NCBI RefSeq assembly: GCF_002858805.1
Contig: NZ_PJZI01000007.1
Span: 62,001-126,000, forward strand
From: Chimaeribacter arupi
Lineage (GTDB): Bacteria > Pseudomonadota > Gammaproteobacteria > Enterobacterales > Enterobacteriaceae
DNA: 64,000 nt
Direction: 5' to 3'
The notes under the pieces: generated by a model
What the model saw: the letters and a program-made list of their open reading frames with translations, nothing else
Databases searched by the model: none
What the model was told of the DNA's origin: nothing
Part shown: piece by piece, positions 1 through 10,601 of the stretch
Layout of the letters: each line of letters starts with the position of its first letter
Numbering within the stretch: the stretch's first letter is position 1
Program-made: the position numbers and the translations under genes

Positions 1-1
1 C

Positions 2-424
2 GGTTACAGCGGCGGCTACACGCCAAACCCAACGTATACGGAAGTCTGCACCGGGCAGACCGGCCATGCGGAAGTGGTACGGGTGGTGTTTGACCCGGCC
101 GTCATCAGCTATGCCACCCTGTTACAGCTGTTCTGGGAAAACCATGACCCGGCTCAGGGTATGCGCCAGGGCGGCGACATCGGCACCCAGTACCGTTCGG
201 CGCTTTACCCGCTGACGGCGGCGCAGCAGGCCGCGGCGGAGCAGAGCCTCGCCGCGTTCCGCCGGGCGATGCTGGCCGCCGGCGACACCCGGCCGATTAC
301 CACGGAGATTACCGCGGCGCTGCCCTTCTATTATGCTGAGGATGAGCACCAGCAATATCTGCATAAAAACCCGGAAGGCTATTGCGGCCTCGGCGGCATC
401 GGGGTTTGCCTGCTGCCGCAGTAA
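2..424 (+). CDS. msrA: Peptide methionine sulfoxide reductase MsrA, C-terminal part
   Basis: Reduces methionine-S-sulfoxide in proteins using thioredoxin, in the cytoplasm. The 5' end lies outside the window: 140 residues remain of a family of about 212, starting inside the [12 protein letters not shown] block. The catalytic GCFWG motif is therefore missing. Family blocks [28 protein letters not shown] and GTQYRS are present, and the C-terminal [10 protein letters not shown] carries the two recycling cysteines. Identification is by motif match. The next gene, ytfL, has the same neighbour in E. coli. Confidence 0.96.
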   Translation, partial: GYSGGYTPNPTYTEVCTGQTGHAEVVRVVFDPAVISYATLLQLFWENHDPAQGMRQGGDIGTQYRSALYPLTAAQQAAAEQSLAAFRRAMLAAGDTRPITTEITAALPFYYAEDEHQQYLHKNPEGYCGLGGIGVCLLPQ

Positions 425-610
425 TGCCTGAACGGCCGCCCGGTGCCCTTTTTTCTCCGCTGGCGGCCTTCTCAGCGCTGCTGCTATACTATGCGTGCTG
501 CAAATGTAGGCTGTTTGCAGCATTTCTGTCTGTTATTTTAGAATTTTTCACTCAGTGTTACCCCCTGCCTCAAACGCGCCGGTCGGGAACCGGAACTAAG
601 CGGATAAACT

Positions 611-1954
611 ATGCTAAACAGTATATTACTCATTCTTTTATTGATCGCCGTGAGCGCCTTTTTCTCCCTGTCGGAGATCTCCCTGGCTGCCTCACGAAAA
701 ATCAAACTTAAACTTCTGGCGGATGACGGCAGTATTAATGCCCTTCGCGTGCTGAAACTCCAGGAAACACCCGGCATGTTCTTTACCGTGGTGCAGATTG
801 GCCTGAACGCGGTGGCCATCCTCGGGGGTATTGTCGGTGACGCGGCCTTCTCGCCGGTATTTGAAACCTTCTTTATTCGTTTTATGTCGCCTGAGCTGGC
901 TGAGCAAATCAGCTTCATCTGTTCCTTTGTGCTGGTTACCAGCTTATTCATCCTGTTTGCGGATTTAACCCCGAAGCGCATCGGTATGATTGCACCAGAG
1001 ACGGTTGCCGTCCGGATCATCAACCCGATGCGTTTCTGCCTGGCGGTATTCCGCCCGCTGGTCTGGCTGTTTAACGGGCTGGCGAACTGTATTTTCCGTC
1101 TGTTTAAACTGCCGATGGTACGTAACGATGACATCACCTCTGATGACATCTACGCCGTGGTGGAAGCCGGCGCACTGGCCGGGGTGCTGCGTAAGCAGGA
1201 ACATGAGCTGATTGAAAACGTGTTCGAGCTGGAATCGCGCACGGTGCCCTCCTCCATGACCTCGCGGGAAAGCGTGATCTTTTTCGACCTGCGGGAGAGT
1301 GAAGAGAGTATCAAGCAGAAGATCGCGACGCATCCGCACTCGAAGTTTCTGGTGTGCGATGGCCATATCGATCAGGTGGTGGGGTATGTGGACTCCAAAG
1401 ATCTGCTGAACCGGGTGCTGGGTAACCAGAGCCTGATGCTGAGCAGCGGCGTTCAGATTCGCTCGGCGCTGATTGTGCCGGACACCCTGACGCTCTCCGA
1501 AGCGCTGGAGAGTTTCAAAACTGCCGGTGAAGATTTCGCGGTGATCCTGAACGAATATGCGCTGGTGGTCGGGATTATTACCCTGAATGACGTGATGACC
1601 ACACTGATGGGTGACCTGGTCGGCCAGGGCATGGAAGAACAGATTGTGGCGCGTGATGAAAATTCCTGGCTGATCGAAGGCGGCACGCCCATCGATGACG
1701 TCATGCGCGTGCTGCACATCGACGAGTTCCCGCAGTCCGGCAACTATGAAACCATCGGCGGCTTTATGATGTTCATGCTGCGCAAGATCCCGAAACGTAC
1801 CGACTTTGTGAAATTCTCCGGGTACAAATTCGAGGTGGTGGACATCGACAGTTATAAGATTGACCAGTTGCTGGTTACCCGCATCAGTGACAAGCCACTG
1901 ACGCCGCTGCTGCCGAAAACGCCGGAAGAACTGGCGCGCGAGAAAAGCCTGTAA
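611..1954 (+). CDS. ytfL: CNNM/CorC-family inner membrane protein YtfL (PaeA, polyamine efflux)
   Basis: A 447-residue protein, the same length as E. coli YtfL. In Salmonella/E. coli this family member has been linked to export of cadaverine and putrescine (PaeA); that role is transferred from the family, not seen here. The N-terminal 1-200 region is hydrophobic (first membrane segment about residues 4-22) and matches the CNNM transporter domain. A CBS pair follows at about 210-330, and a CorC/HlyC C-terminal domain at about 345-430 (EGGTPIDDVMRVL). It starts at ATG 611 after a weak GGA-type ribosome site and ends at a strong hairpin terminator. Confidence 0.93.
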   Translation: MLNSILLILLLIAVSAFFSLSEISLAASRKIKLKLLADDGSINALRVLKLQETPGMFFTVVQIGLNAVAILGGIVGDAAFSPVFETFFIRFMSPELAEQISFICSFVLVTSLFILFADLTPKRIGMIAPETVAVRIINPMRFCLAVFRPLVWLFNGLANCIFRLFKLPMVRNDDITSDDIYAVVEAGALAGVLRKQEHELIENVFELESRTVPSSMTSRESVIFFDLRESEESIKQKIATHPHSKFLVCDGHIDQVVGYVDSKDLLNRVLGNQSLMLSSGVQIRSALIVPDTLTLSEALESFKTAGEDFAVILNEYALVVGIITLNDVMTTLMGDLVGQGMEEQIVARDENSWLIEGGTPIDDVMRVLHIDEFPQSGNYETIGGFMMFMLRKIPKRTDFVKFSGYKFEVVDIDSYKIDQLLVTRISDKPLTPLLPKTPEELAREKSL

Positions 1955-1988
1955 CGGTTTCCCTCTGCCCCTTCGCTCAGCACAAACA

Positions 1989-2020
1989 ATAATGGCCCCA
2001 ATCGGGGCCATTATCTTTTA
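1989..2020 (+). terminator. Rho-independent terminator of ytfL
   Basis: An 11-bp perfect stem (ATAATGGCCCC at 1989-1999, GGGGCCATTAT at 2004-2014) with a 4-nt loop AATC, followed by a U-rich CTTTTA. It lies 35 bases after the ytfL stop. Confidence 0.88.
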
Positions 2021-2079
2021 TCCGGGTATGCTCTAAGGTACGGGGGTGTTACCTGACCAACGCGTTGACGCGCCCGTCA

Positions 2080-2283
2080 TTACATCTCTGCCTGTAGGCT
2101 CATTACCTGGCGGTTAACTTCAGACATCACACTGAAGTGACGCTTATCGCGTACTTTCGGCAATAAAATTTTGCCGTTATCAAATTCAAATGCACCAACA
2201 TCTTTGATGTAGATTCGACCACGAAACAGCGTTTTTACATATTTAGCCACTTTTAGCGGATTATAACGCTGAAAGATTCTCAT
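2080..2283 (-). CDS. ytfK: YtfK, DUF1107 protein (SpoT stimulator family)
   Basis: A 67-residue basic protein. Its opening [20 protein letters not shown] and the later [10 protein letters not shown] match E. coli YtfK almost residue for residue. In E. coli, YtfK binds SpoT and tips it toward (p)ppGpp synthesis during phosphate or fatty-acid starvation; this is family knowledge. An AAGGAGAGAG ribosome site precedes ATG 2283. Upstream on the minus strand is a CTGTCA...CTGTAA pair that resembles a Pho box, but its repeat spacing is 10 rather than 11, so PhoB control is only a possibility. Confidence 0.95.
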   Translation of the reverse strand: MRIFQRYNPLKVAKYVKTLFRGRIYIKDVGAFEFDNGKILLPKVRDKRHFSVMSEVNRQVMSLQAEM

Positions 2284-2617
2284 TTCTTACTCTCTCCTTG
2301 CTGGGACCCGTTGTGTTCCTGCCAGATAAATAACCAGACTAGGGGCAGCTCTTCGAAACGAACACAACGTAATGGACTTTAAAAATAGTCGTTAGTTCTG
2401 AAATTGCCACTCTGTTTTGTTACTTTTACAGAATCTGACAGTAAATTGCATGTAATCAAACTGCTCTGAATACGTTGTACCGGTCTGGCGCCGGATACCT
2501 TGCCGGAAAGCGATCCTCGTCACGCTTACCAACAGGACAGACCACTGATTACAGCTTATGATGCGGCTTTCTACTATCAGAGCGCTCTTAAACCGATCGC
2601 ATCGCCAAGGAGAAAGC
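2284..2617. promoter_or_regulatory. Divergent intergenic region between ytfK and ytfJ
   Basis: A 334-base region without a convincing gene. It must hold the promoters of ytfK (minus) and ytfJ (plus). The minus strand around 2427-2446 carries the imperfect Pho-box-like CTGTCA/CTGTAA pair. No strong sigma-70 promoter could be assigned by eye. Confidence 0.5.
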
Positions 2618-3178
2618 ATGTTCAAGCATAGTCTGCTGACTATAGTGTTAATGGCTTCATCATTTATCGCCTCCGCCCACAATTTTACAATTATGCAACC
2701 TGTTCCCCCGGTCTATGTCAGTGACAAAGGTGAACTGCTGCTTAACCACGGCACCTTCAGTTACCAGCGCTGGCAAAGTGCCGCATTGGCCGGGAAAGTC
2801 CGTGTTATCCAGCACATAGCAGGCCGTACTGCGGCTAAAGAGATAAACGCGCCACTGGTCGAGGCCATCAAGGCAGCCAATCTACCCGCCAAATATTACC
2901 AAACGACGACAATCGTCAATTCAGATGACGCGATCATCGGCACCGGTGCTTTTGTGCGCAGCAGCATTAAAGAGAGCAAAGAGAGTTTCCCGTGGTCACA
3001 GTTTGTGGTGGATGACCAGGGCGTGGTGCGAAAAGCGTGGGCATTGAAAGAGGCCAGCTCAGCCATCGTGGTGCTGGACACCGCCGGCAAGGTGCGGTTC
3101 GCCAAAGAGGGGGCGTTAACGGCGGCGGAGGTGCAGCAGGTAATCGCCCTGCTGCACCAGCTTATCCCGGCGGCTTAA
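2618..3178 (+). CDS. ytfJ: Periplasmic YtfJ family protein
   Basis: 186 residues (E. coli YtfJ 184). The first 22 residues ([21 protein letters not shown]) form a clear signal peptide, so it is exported. The body belongs to the YtfJ_HI0045 family, thought to have a thioredoxin-like fold. No CxxC pair is visible, and the function is unknown. ATG 2618 was chosen because AAGGAG lies 7 bases upstream and the signal peptide begins there; an upstream in-frame ATG at 2558 would put 20 non-conserved residues before it. Its stop overlaps that of convergent cysQ. Confidence 0.9.
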   Translation: MFKHSLLTIVLMASSFIASAHNFTIMQPVPPVYVSDKGELLLNHGTFSYQRWQSAALAGKVRVIQHIAGRTAAKEINAPLVEAIKAANLPAKYYQTTTIVNSDDAIIGTGAFVRSSIKESKESFPWSQFVVDDQGVVRKAWALKEASSAIVVLDTAGKVRFAKEGALTAAEVQQVIALLHQLIPAA

Positions 3179-3915
3179 TAGAGTGAAACGCGGAAGCCGG
3201 GGTTAATAAAGGATTCGCGCGGGGTATAGCTCAATGTCTGGCCCTGCCAGTCATGCACCTGCGCCCCGGCGGCCAGCGCCACGGCGTGGCCGGCCGCGGT
3301 GTCCCAGATGGACGTCGGCCCGAAGCGCGGGTAAAGCTGCGCTTTCCCTTCGGCCACCAGGCAGAACTTCAGCGATGACCCGACAGCCACGGTCTGGTGC
3401 TCGCCCAGTTGCGCCAGATAGTCCTGCAATTCCTGGCTGCCGTGCGAACGGCTGACCACCACCAACGGCGGGCGCGCATCCCGCACCGCGATCTGCTCCC
3501 GGCGGCCGCCCTCTTCTTTCCAGGCTTTGCCGTCTGCCGCGGCGTACATCACGCCGGTAACCGGCACATACACCACGCCCAGCACCGGAATGCCATGTTC
3601 AATCAGCGCAATGTTCACGGTGAAGTCACCGTTGCGCTTGATGAACTCTTTGGTGCCGTCCAGTGGGTCAACCAGCCAGTAGCGGTCCCAGTGCCGGCGC
3701 ACATCCCAGGCCGGGGGATCCTCTTCTGACAGCAGCGGGATATCGGGCGACAGCGCCGTCAGCCCGCGCTTAATCACCTGATGCGCGGCCAGATCGGCTG
3801 CCGTTACCGGCGAGTCATCTGTCTTGGTTTCAACATCAAGGGGCTTGTGGCCGTCATAGACCTCCATGATCGCCGCGCCCGCTTCCCGGGCCAGCTGACA
3901 AATTTTTTCCAGCAT
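3175..3915 (-). CDS. cysQ: 3'(2'),5'-bisphosphate nucleotidase CysQ
   Basis: Hydrolyses PAP (and PAPS) to AMP in the cytoplasm, preventing build-up of a toxic by-product of sulfate assimilation. 246 residues. Metal-binding inositol-monophosphatase motifs are intact: SEED at about 63-66, DPLDGTKEF at 83-91 and WDTAAGHA near 214. The gene is convergent with ytfJ and the stop codons overlap (3175-3178), so the two mRNAs are complementary at their 3' ends. Confidence 0.97.
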   Translation of the reverse strand: MLEKICQLAREAGAAIMEVYDGHKPLDVETKTDDSPVTAADLAAHQVIKRGLTALSPDIPLLSEEDPPAWDVRRHWDRYWLVDPLDGTKEFIKRNGDFTVNIALIEHGIPVLGVVYVPVTGVMYAAADGKAWKEEGGRREQIAVRDARPPLVVVSRSHGSQELQDYLAQLGEHQTVAVGSSLKFCLVAEGKAQLYPRFGPTSIWDTAAGHAVALAAGAQVHDWQGQTLSYTPRESFINPGFRVSLY

Positions 3916-4149
3916 CCTCTACCTCTGCAATTTTGAACCTTATTAAGCAGACTAGTTATTTTTCCCCTGAAGATCTATAGCCGTGCCTGATGGATAACGC
4001 CCCCTGCCTGTAACAGGCCCGCCAGACGTGATTTCCTGCGCAGTTTTAAGGGCTTAAATTCGCCATACTTCACAGTTATTTGCGTCATCTGGTCATATTT
4101 ACACGTTATTCTGCGAGCCCTGCCTGATAAATACCCAAGGAGAACGATC

Positions 4150-6096
4150 ATGAGGAAAGGTTATTTTGCCCTGACGCTGCTGGCTGCCGCAGTCAGTACG
4201 CACGCCGCCACGGTGGATCTGCGCATCATGGAAACCAGCGATCTGCACAGCAACATGATGGATTTCGACTACTACAAGGATACGCCGACCGACAAGTTTG
4301 GCCTGGTGCGCACCGCGACCCTGATTGCGCAGGCACGCCAACAGGCCACCAACAGCGTGCTGGTGGATAACGGTGACCTGATCCAGGGCAGCCCCCTTGG
4401 GGATTATATGGCGGCCAACGGGCTGAAAGCCGGTGAGGTTCACCCGGTCTATCTGGCGATGAACACGCTGGGTTATTCGGTGGGGAATATCGGCAACCAT
4501 GAATTCAACTACGGGCTGGACTACCTCAAGCGCGCCCTGGCCGGGGCCAAATTCCCCTATGTGAACGCCAACCTTATTGATGTGGCGACCGGCAAACCGC
4601 TGCTCTCCCCTTACCTGATTGAGAAAAAAGAGGTCAAAGACCGGGACGGCAACACCCACACATTGAATATCGGCTACATCGGCTTTGTGCCGCCGCAGGT
4701 AATGGTCTGGGATAAAGCCAACCTGCAGGGTAAAGTCACGGTGGATGACATCACTGAAACCGCGAAAAAGTGGGTGCCGGAGATGCGTAAAGCCGGGGCG
4801 GATATCGTGGTCGCGATCCCGCACTCCGGGCTATCCAGCGAGCCGTATAAGGCGCTGGCGGAAAATTCGGTCTACTACCTCAGCCAGGTGCCGGGTATCG
4901 ACGCGATCATGTTTGGCCATGCGCACGCCGTGTTCCCCAGCGACGATTTCGCGGCGATCAAAGGCGCGGATATCAAACAGGGGACGCTGAACGGTATCCC
5001 GGCGGTGATGCCCGGCCAGTGGGGCGATCACCTCGGTATTGTCGACCTGCAACTCACGAACGATCAGGGGACATGGCAAGTCGCGCAGGCGCGGGCCGAA
5101 GCACGGCCAATCTTTGATAAAGCGGCGAAAAAATCCCTCGCCGCCGAAGATGCCAACCTGGTCGGGGTGCTGAGTGACGCCCACAAAGGCACGCGGGCGT
5201 TTGTCAGTAAACCGGTGGGCAAAGCCAGTGACAGCATGTACAGCTATCTGGCGCTGGTGCAGGACGACCCAACCGTGCAGATTGTGAATAATGCCCAGGC
5301 GGCCTATACCCGCCATTATATCCAGGGTGATCCGAACCTGGCGGACCTGCCGGTGCTCTCGGCAGCGGCGCCGTTCAAAGTGGGTGGCCGGAAAAACGAT
5401 CCGGCAAGTTATGTCGAGGTAGAAAAAGGGGAACTGACCTTCCGCAACGCCGCCGATCTCTATCTCTACCCCAATACGCTGGCGGTGCTGAAAGTCACCG
5501 GCCAGGATGTCAAGGAGTGGCTGGAGTGCTCAGCCGGGCAATTTAACCAGATCGATCCGCACAACAGCCAGCCGCAGCCGCTTATCAACTGGGACGGTTT
5601 CCGCACTTATAATTTTGATGTGATTGATGGCGTGAACTACCAGATCGATGTTACCCAACCGGCGCGTTATGACGGCGAATGCACGCTGGTCAACCGCAAC
5701 GCCAGCCGCATCCGCGACCTGACCTACCAGGGAAAACCGGTCGACCCGAAAGCGACCTTCCTGGTGGCGACCAATAATTACCGCGCGTACGGCGGTAAAT
5801 TTGCCGGCACCGGTGACGCGCATATCGCCTTTGCCTCACCCGATGAGAACCGCGCAGTGCTGTCGGCCTATATCAGTGCGGAAACCCGTGAGCATGGCGA
5901 GGTAAAACCTCAGGCTGACAATAACTGGCAACTGGCACCGATTGCGGGCACCCAGCCGCTGGATATCCGCTTTGAAACTTCCCCCAACGCCAAAGCGGCC
6001 GCGTTTATCCAACAAAAAGCGCGTTACCCGATGGTGTTGAAAGGCCAGGATGAGATCGGCTTTGCGCTGTACAGCCTCGATCTCCGCCCGCGCTGA
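4150..6096 (+). CDS. cpdB: 2',3'-cyclic-nucleotide 2'-phosphodiesterase/3'-nucleotidase CpdB
   Basis: A periplasmic scavenging enzyme that opens 2',3'-cyclic nucleotides and removes 3'-phosphates. 648 residues (E. coli 647). Signal peptide 1-19 ends THA-A. The metallophosphatase motifs follow: ETSDLHSN at 28-35, GNHEF in the [10 protein letters not shown] block, and FGHAHAVFP. The 5'-nucleotidase C-terminal domain covers about 350-600. An AAGGAG ribosome site sits 8 bases before ATG 4150. It is divergent from cysQ, with 234 bases between the two starts. Confidence 0.97.
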   Translation: MRKGYFALTLLAAAVSTHAATVDLRIMETSDLHSNMMDFDYYKDTPTDKFGLVRTATLIAQARQQATNSVLVDNGDLIQGSPLGDYMAANGLKAGEVHPVYLAMNTLGYSVGNIGNHEFNYGLDYLKRALAGAKFPYVNANLIDVATGKPLLSPYLIEKKEVKDRDGNTHTLNIGYIGFVPPQVMVWDKANLQGKVTVDDITETAKKWVPEMRKAGADIVVAIPHSGLSSEPYKALAENSVYYLSQVPGIDAIMFGHAHAVFPSDDFAAIKGADIKQGTLNGIPAVMPGQWGDHLGIVDLQLTNDQGTWQVAQARAEARPIFDKAAKKSLAAEDANLVGVLSDAHKGTRAFVSKPVGKASDSMYSYLALVQDDPTVQIVNNAQAAYTRHYIQGDPNLADLPVLSAAAPFKVGGRKNDPASYVEVEKGELTFRNAADLYLYPNTLAVLKVTGQDVKEWLECSAGQFNQIDPHNSQPQPLINWDGFRTYNFDVIDGVNYQIDVTQPARYDGECTLVNRNASRIRDLTYQGKPVDPKATFLVATNNYRAYGGKFAGTGDAHIAFASPDENRAVLSAYISAETREHGEVKPQADNNWQLAPIAGTQPLDIRFETSPNAKAAAFIQQKARYPMVLKGQDEIGFALYSLDLRPR

Positions 6097-6150
6097 ATTA
6101 CCGGCGGCAAGGTTTCAGGCGACATCAGGCAATAAAAGCAGGGCAATAAA

Positions 6151-6182
6151 AAAGGCAGGGCCGGAAAACCGGCTCTGCCTTT
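6151..6182. terminator. Bidirectional terminator between cpdB and fklB
   Basis: A 12-bp stem (AGGCAGGGCCGG 6153-6164, CCGGCTCTGCCT 6169-6180, one G-U) with an AAAA loop. T-rich on the plus side and A-rich before it, so it can serve both convergent genes. Confidence 0.85.
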
Positions 6183-6221
6183 CTGTTTATCTATAACGCA
6201 CACATGAAACGGGGAAAAAAA

Positions 6222-6842
6222 TTACAGAATTTCCAGCAGCTCAACGTCAAAGATCAACGCGCTGTACGGCGGGATCGACGCACCGGCACCACGCTCGCCA
6301 TAGGCCAGGTTGTGCGGGATGTAGAGCTGCCATTTGGAGCCGACCGGCATCAGGGTCAGCGCTTCGATCCAGCCTGGGATCACGCCGCTGACTGGGAATT
6401 CTGCCGGCTGGCCGCGTTCTACGGAGCTGTCGAACACATCGCCATTGATCAGGCGGCCGGTGTAATGCACACGGACATGGTCCTGACGGCCTGGGATCGG
6501 GCCGTCGCCTTGCTGCATGACGGAGAATTGCAGGCCGGACTCGGTGCGGGTCACGTCATCACGTTCCGCATTTTTTTCGAGGAACGCCTGTCCCTCAACG
6601 GCCATCGCCTGCTGCTGCTCGCGGCGCACGGCGTCTGCACGCTCATGCACGGTGCGCAGGGCGCGGTGCAGAACGTCAACCGGAACCGCCGGGGCGTTCC
6701 CTTCGAGCGCATCGCGCAAACCTGCGGCCAGAGCTTCCGGCAGCAATCCTTCCAGGCCGGACTCCTGCAATTGCTGGCCAACCTGTAAACCGATGCCGTA
6801 ACTTGCCTGCGCTTCCACGCTGTCATAAGAAGGGGTTGTCAT
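6222..6842 (-). CDS. fklB: FKBP-type peptidyl-prolyl isomerase FklB (FKBP22)
   Basis: 206 residues, identical in length to E. coli FklB. The N-terminal 1-105 helical part ([19 protein letters not shown]) is the dimerisation arm. The FKBP domain occupies about 115-206, with [18 protein letters not shown], the active-site block [10 protein letters not shown] and LAYGERGAG. There is no signal peptide, which suits the cytoplasmic paralogue rather than periplasmic FkpA. It is divergent from ytfB across 291 bases, as in E. coli. Confidence 0.95.
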   Translation of the reverse strand: MTTPSYDSVEAQASYGIGLQVGQQLQESGLEGLLPEALAAGLRDALEGNAPAVPVDVLHRALRTVHERADAVRREQQQAMAVEGQAFLEKNAERDDVTRTESGLQFSVMQQGDGPIPGRQDHVRVHYTGRLINGDVFDSSVERGQPAEFPVSGVIPGWIEALTLMPVGSKWQLYIPHNLAYGERGAGASIPPYSALIFDVELLEIL

Positions 6843-7133
6843 GCATTTTCCTCAAATCGATAAAAAGTCGAAGGCAAAGCATAACAGCGCAACAGTTTGC
6901 GGTAAAATCTTGCATCAGGGAGGATGACATTTGTTACTGAAACAGAAACAATACCGCTCCGGGAAATACCTGATTTACCAATCCGCTTAGTTCCCTGCTG
7001 TCTCTTTCTGCCTCAAGCAGTTATCAGACTATACTCAACAGGTAATATTGGGCTGCATAACGCCGCCTCCCAATCATTACGCCGGTACTTTTGTTTGCCC
7101 GTTGCGGCAAACCGCGTTGTAAGAGAGGTTGTC

Positions 7134-7820
7134 ATGGGCAGAATCGCGCCCAGGAGAAGGAAAACCCCCCAGGTCAATGTATCCCTGCGACACCTGTGGA
7201 CCACGCTGAAATCTAAATGGCCGCAGCGCGCCGGGCAGGATACTGCGCCCGACGATCAGCCGCCCCCGCCTGCCGCACGTACCAGGCGCAGCGCCTCCTG
7301 GTTACCCTCCCGGTTATCGTCGTCCTGGTTAACCACGGCCTGGCAATCCCCGGCCCGCCTGCACTGGATGGACCCGTTGCCGCTGCCGCACCGCCGCGGT
7401 ATTTTGCTGGCGGCACTGGTGATACTGCTGGCCATCCTCTGGCCCAACACCTCGCCGCGCTACCCGGTTGAGCAGGCTGACAGCCAGAACACGCGGGACA
7501 TTCCGTTACAGGCGAATTTGCAGGGCAACACCGGGCGCCCTGCCACGGCAGAGAATGTCCGGGGCTGGCAAACTTACCAGATCCAACCCGGCCAGACGCT
7601 GGCCCAGCTCTTCCGCGACAATGATTTGATGGTGAATGATGTGTTTGCCATGGCGCAGGCAGAGGGCGATGACAAGCCGCTGAGTAACCTGCAAGCCGGC
7701 CAGCAGGTCAGGATACAGCGTAATGCGCAGGGTGTGGTGACGGCGCTGGAGATTGAAACCAGCACGAGCATGGTGCGGTTTGTCCGGCAGCCGGATGGCA
7801 GCTACCGCCGCGTGGGGTAA
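7134..7820 (+). CDS. ytfB: YtfB/OapA-family cell-division-associated membrane protein
   Basis: 228 residues. A basic cytoplasmic N-terminus (1-88), one membrane span at about 89-104 (GILLAALVILLAILWP), a linker, and a periplasmic LysM-like opacity-associated domain at about 145-198 (YQIQPGQTLAQLF ... LQAGQQVRIQ). E. coli YtfB affects cell division and binds glycans. ATG 7134 is preferred: it has AAGAGAGG upstream and the conserved basic start, whereas the frame is open further back to 6924 without family similarity. Nothing else recognisable lies in 6843-7133. Confidence 0.85.
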   Translation: MGRIAPRRRKTPQVNVSLRHLWTTLKSKWPQRAGQDTAPDDQPPPPAARTRRSASWLPSRLSSSWLTTAWQSPARLHWMDPLPLPHRRGILLAALVILLAILWPNTSPRYPVEQADSQNTRDIPLQANLQGNTGRPATAENVRGWQTYQIQPGQTLAQLFRDNDLMVNDVFAMAQAEGDDKPLSNLQAGQQVRIQRNAQGVVTALEIETSTSMVRFVRQPDGSYRRVG

Positions 7821-7859
7821 CACGCCCGTTCATTACTCCCTTCTTCTTTTTCCCTTTCG

Positions 7860-7895
7860 CTCAAAAGCAAAACGCCGGCACAAGGCCGGCGTTTC
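7860..7895 (-). terminator. Terminator of the rpsF-priB-rpsR-rplI operon
   Basis: A 10-bp perfect stem AAACGCCGGC (7870-7879) / GCCGGCGTTT (7885-7894), loop 5. On the minus strand it runs into GTTTTGCTTTT. It lies just beyond the rplI stop. Confidence 0.88.
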
Positions 7896-7914
7896 ACAAG
7901 CAGCGGAGTAAAAC

Positions 7915-8364
7915 TTACTCTGCTACTACAACGATGTTCAGCTGAGCGAACACATCGCTGTGTACCTGGAAGTGCACTTCGTGCTCACCCACAGTACGCA
8001 GGACGCCGTTCGGCAGGCGAACTTCGCTCTTAGCTACTTCAACACCAGCAGCAGTGACCGCATCAGCGATGTCACGGGTACCGATGGAACCGAACAGTTT
8101 GCCTTCGTCGCCAGATTTAGACGCGATGGTAACAGAGCCCAGCTCGTTGATTTTAGCAGCGCGCGCTTCAGCAGCAGACAGAACGTCAGCCAGTTTGGCT
8201 TCCAGCTCTGCACGGCGTGCTTCGAAGAACTCAACGTTTTTCTTGGTAGCCGGGACAGCTTTGCCCTGCGGTACCAGGAAGTTACGAGCGTAGCCCGCTT
8301 TCACGTTAACCTGGTCACCCAGGCTGCCGAGATTTGCTACTTTATCAAGCAGAATAACTTGCAT
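7915..8364 (-). CDS. rplI: 50S ribosomal protein L9
   Basis: 149 residues, full length for L9. It binds 23S rRNA at the base of the L1 stalk. The N-terminal rRNA-binding lobe ([30 protein letters not shown]), a long central helix (about 41-75, rich in Ala/Glu/Lys) and a C-terminal lobe are all visible. Last gene of the S6 operon, followed at once by a terminator. Confidence 0.98.
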   Translation of the reverse strand: MQVILLDKVANLGSLGDQVNVKAGYARNFLVPQGKAVPATKKNVEFFEARRAELEAKLADVLSAAEARAAKINELGSVTIASKSGDEGKLFGSIGTRDIADAVTAAGVEVAKSEVRLPNGVLRTVGEHEVHFQVHSDVFAQLNIVVVAE

Positions 8365-8403
8365 TACCTTATCCTCTCAAAGTCGTTAATGGACAGTGGC
8401 CGA

Positions 8404-8950
<547 letters not shown>

Positions 8951-8958
8951 CACCGCAA

Positions 8959-9372
<414 letters not shown>

Positions 9373-9379
9373 TTATTCA

Positions 9380-9414
9380 GCCTCCTGTCCGGGTCAACCG
9401 CGGCCCATGGAGGC
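9380..9414 (-). promoter_or_regulatory. Candidate S6:S18 autoregulatory leader hairpin
   Basis: In the 5' leader of rpsF, GCCTCC and GGAGGC close a 35-nt stem-loop that contains CCGCGG and a short GGG/CCC inner pairing. Enterobacterial rpsF leaders carry an S6:S18-binding motif in this position, and the location and fold agree. The exact binding bases were not verified against the family model. Confidence 0.55.
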
Positions 9415-9452
9415 AAGGAACGTGTTTGTGTGCGGCTGAAAAATGACGCGCA

Positions 9453-9481
9453 ATTATAGGGGGGCAGGCAGGGAAACACAA
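9453..9481 (-). promoter_or_regulatory. Sigma-70 promoter of the rpsF operon
   Basis: On the minus strand, -35 TTGTGT (9476-9481), a 17-bp spacer and a consensus -10 TATAAT (9453-9458). The sequence after the -10 is GC-rich (TGCGCG), the usual discriminator of stringently controlled ribosomal promoters. Confidence 0.75.
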
Positions 9482-9605
9482 GGTATGAATCACAGGGAAT
9501 GCACATTTTACGGGCAGGGCTGACACATCAGAAAAATTGCATGGTAAACCGCATTAACAGAGTTGAGCGCCAAAAAAAAGCGGCAAAAGCTGCAATTTTG
9601 ATCAA

Positions 9606-9632
9606 TTTTATTGAACATATCGTTCAATAAAA
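9606..9632. promoter_or_regulatory. Perfect 11-bp inverted repeat, possible operator
   Basis: TTTTATTGAAC (9606-9616), 5-bp ATATC, GTTCAATAAAA (9622-9632). AT-rich and symmetric, with a TTGAAC-N5-GTTCAA core typical in shape of a dimeric repressor or activator site. It is not followed by a T-run, so it is not a terminator. It lies between the rpsF promoter and a possible small-RNA gene. Confidence 0.5.
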
Positions 9633-9665
9633 GCTTATTTATTAGCAAAGCAGGTTGATTACAAT

Positions 9666-9836
9666 AGCCTCAGAGAAACAGTATCAGGACATAAACGAAG
9701 CGATGTGTTTCCTCGCCCAGCGGTGCCTGAACGTCACACACCTATGCTGGCAGTAAAAAATGCAGTACCAGGGAATACCAAAAAAATAATATGTGCGTTA
9801 ACGCCTGCTTACCAGCCCCCGTCATGGGGGCTTTTT
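9666..9836 (+). ncRNA. Candidate small RNA (or tiny ORF transcript) ending at an orphan terminator
   Basis: A strong plus-strand terminator at 9814-9836 has no annotated plus-strand gene before it: rpsF and yjfP are both on the minus strand. A transcript must therefore start after about 9480. TACAAT at 9660-9665 is a reasonable -10 with a poor -35, about 40 bp after the 9606-9632 palindrome, giving an RNA of roughly 165 nt. A 17-codon ORF (ATG 9703 to TAA 9756, MCFLAQRCLNVTHLCWQ) lies inside. I do not recognise the RNA. Confidence 0.35.
9814..9836 (+). terminator. Orphan plus-strand terminator
   Basis: Stem AGCCCCC (9814-9820) / GGGGGCT (9826-9832), loop GTCAT, then a T-run. Read on the minus strand it has no T-run, so it does not serve yjfP. 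Confidence 0.8.
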
Positions 9837-9848
9837 CATGGGTGCCGT

Positions 9849-10601
9849 TCAGCCCAGATGCCGGGTGAAAAAGGTGGTGCAGGCTTGCAGGGCCGCAGGG
9901 GTTATCTTGTGCCCAATCTGCGGTTCGGTGAGATACGTCAGGTGTTGCGCCTGCCCCGCCTGCTGCAATGCCTGCGCAAGGCGGGCGCTTTCCTCCGCCG
10001 GGACCAGATCGTCCGCTTCGCCATGCCAGAGCAGCAGCGGCCGGTTGCCGAGCCTGTCCAGCGCGGCGCTCACGTCATACGCCTCCAGGAAGGCGAGCCG
10101 CTGTGCCAGTGCCTCCCCTTCCAGCGGGCGGCCCGCCTGTTGCGGCACGAATAACCGGCGCGACAGCGAATGAAAGTACGCCGAGCCCATAAAACTGGCG
10201 GCCGCATCAATCCACGGGTAACGCCCCAGCGCGCCCAGCGTGGTCATGCCGCCCATTGATGCCCCACACACCGCGACCTTTCCGTCAATCAACAGGCCGC
10301 GCTGCCGGTATGCCGCACGCAGGCCCGGCAGCTCATCAATATTGCTGCGTAAAATCTCCCAGAAGTGCGACAGCCGCTCCCCGGCATTGCCGTTATCCCG
10401 GGCGCCATGCATCAAGGCGTCCGGCATGATCACCCGGAACCCCGCCTGGGCCAGCGCATAACCAAAGTAGGCGTATACCTCTTTGGATGAGGTAAAGCCG
10501 TGATAGAAGAATATCGTCGGCAAGGCGTGCTCCTGTTTCCCGGCCGGTGCCGCATGGATGACCTGAATGCCGTTTATCTCTTCCTGAAACATTTCAATCA
10601 T
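9849..10601 (-). CDS. yjfP: YjfP esterase (alpha/beta hydrolase)
   Basis: 250 residues (E. coli YjfP 249), cytoplasmic carboxylesterase of short-chain esters. The nucleophile elbow is G-A-S-M-G with Ser115. The likely acid is in HGEADDLVP (about Asp198) and the base is His231 in IGHK. An HG oxyanion motif is seen in FFYHGFTSSK. The natural substrate is unknown. It is divergent from the chemoreceptor gene and in the same neighbourhood as bsmA, yjfN and aidB, as in E. coli. Confidence 0.93.
   Translation of the reverse strand: MIEMFQEEINGIQVIHAAPAGKQEHALPTIFFYHGFTSSKEVYAYFGYALAQAGFRVIMPDALMHGARDNGNAGERLSHFWEILRSNIDELPGLRAAYRQRGLLIDGKVAVCGASMGGMTTLGALGRYPWIDAAASFMGSAYFHSLSRRLFVPQQAGRPLEGEALAQRLAFLEAYDVSAALDRLGNRPLLLWHGEADDLVPAEESARLAQALQQAGQAQHLTYLTEPQIGHKITPAALQACTTFFTRHLG

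Noticed and set aside
2427..2446. Pho box upstream of ytfK
   Set aside because: The two CTGT(C/A)A units are 10 bp apart, not 11; kept only as a remark in the ytfK entry.
8951..8953. GTG start for priB one codon upstream of the ATG
   Set aside because: ATG 8950 gives the exact family length and start.
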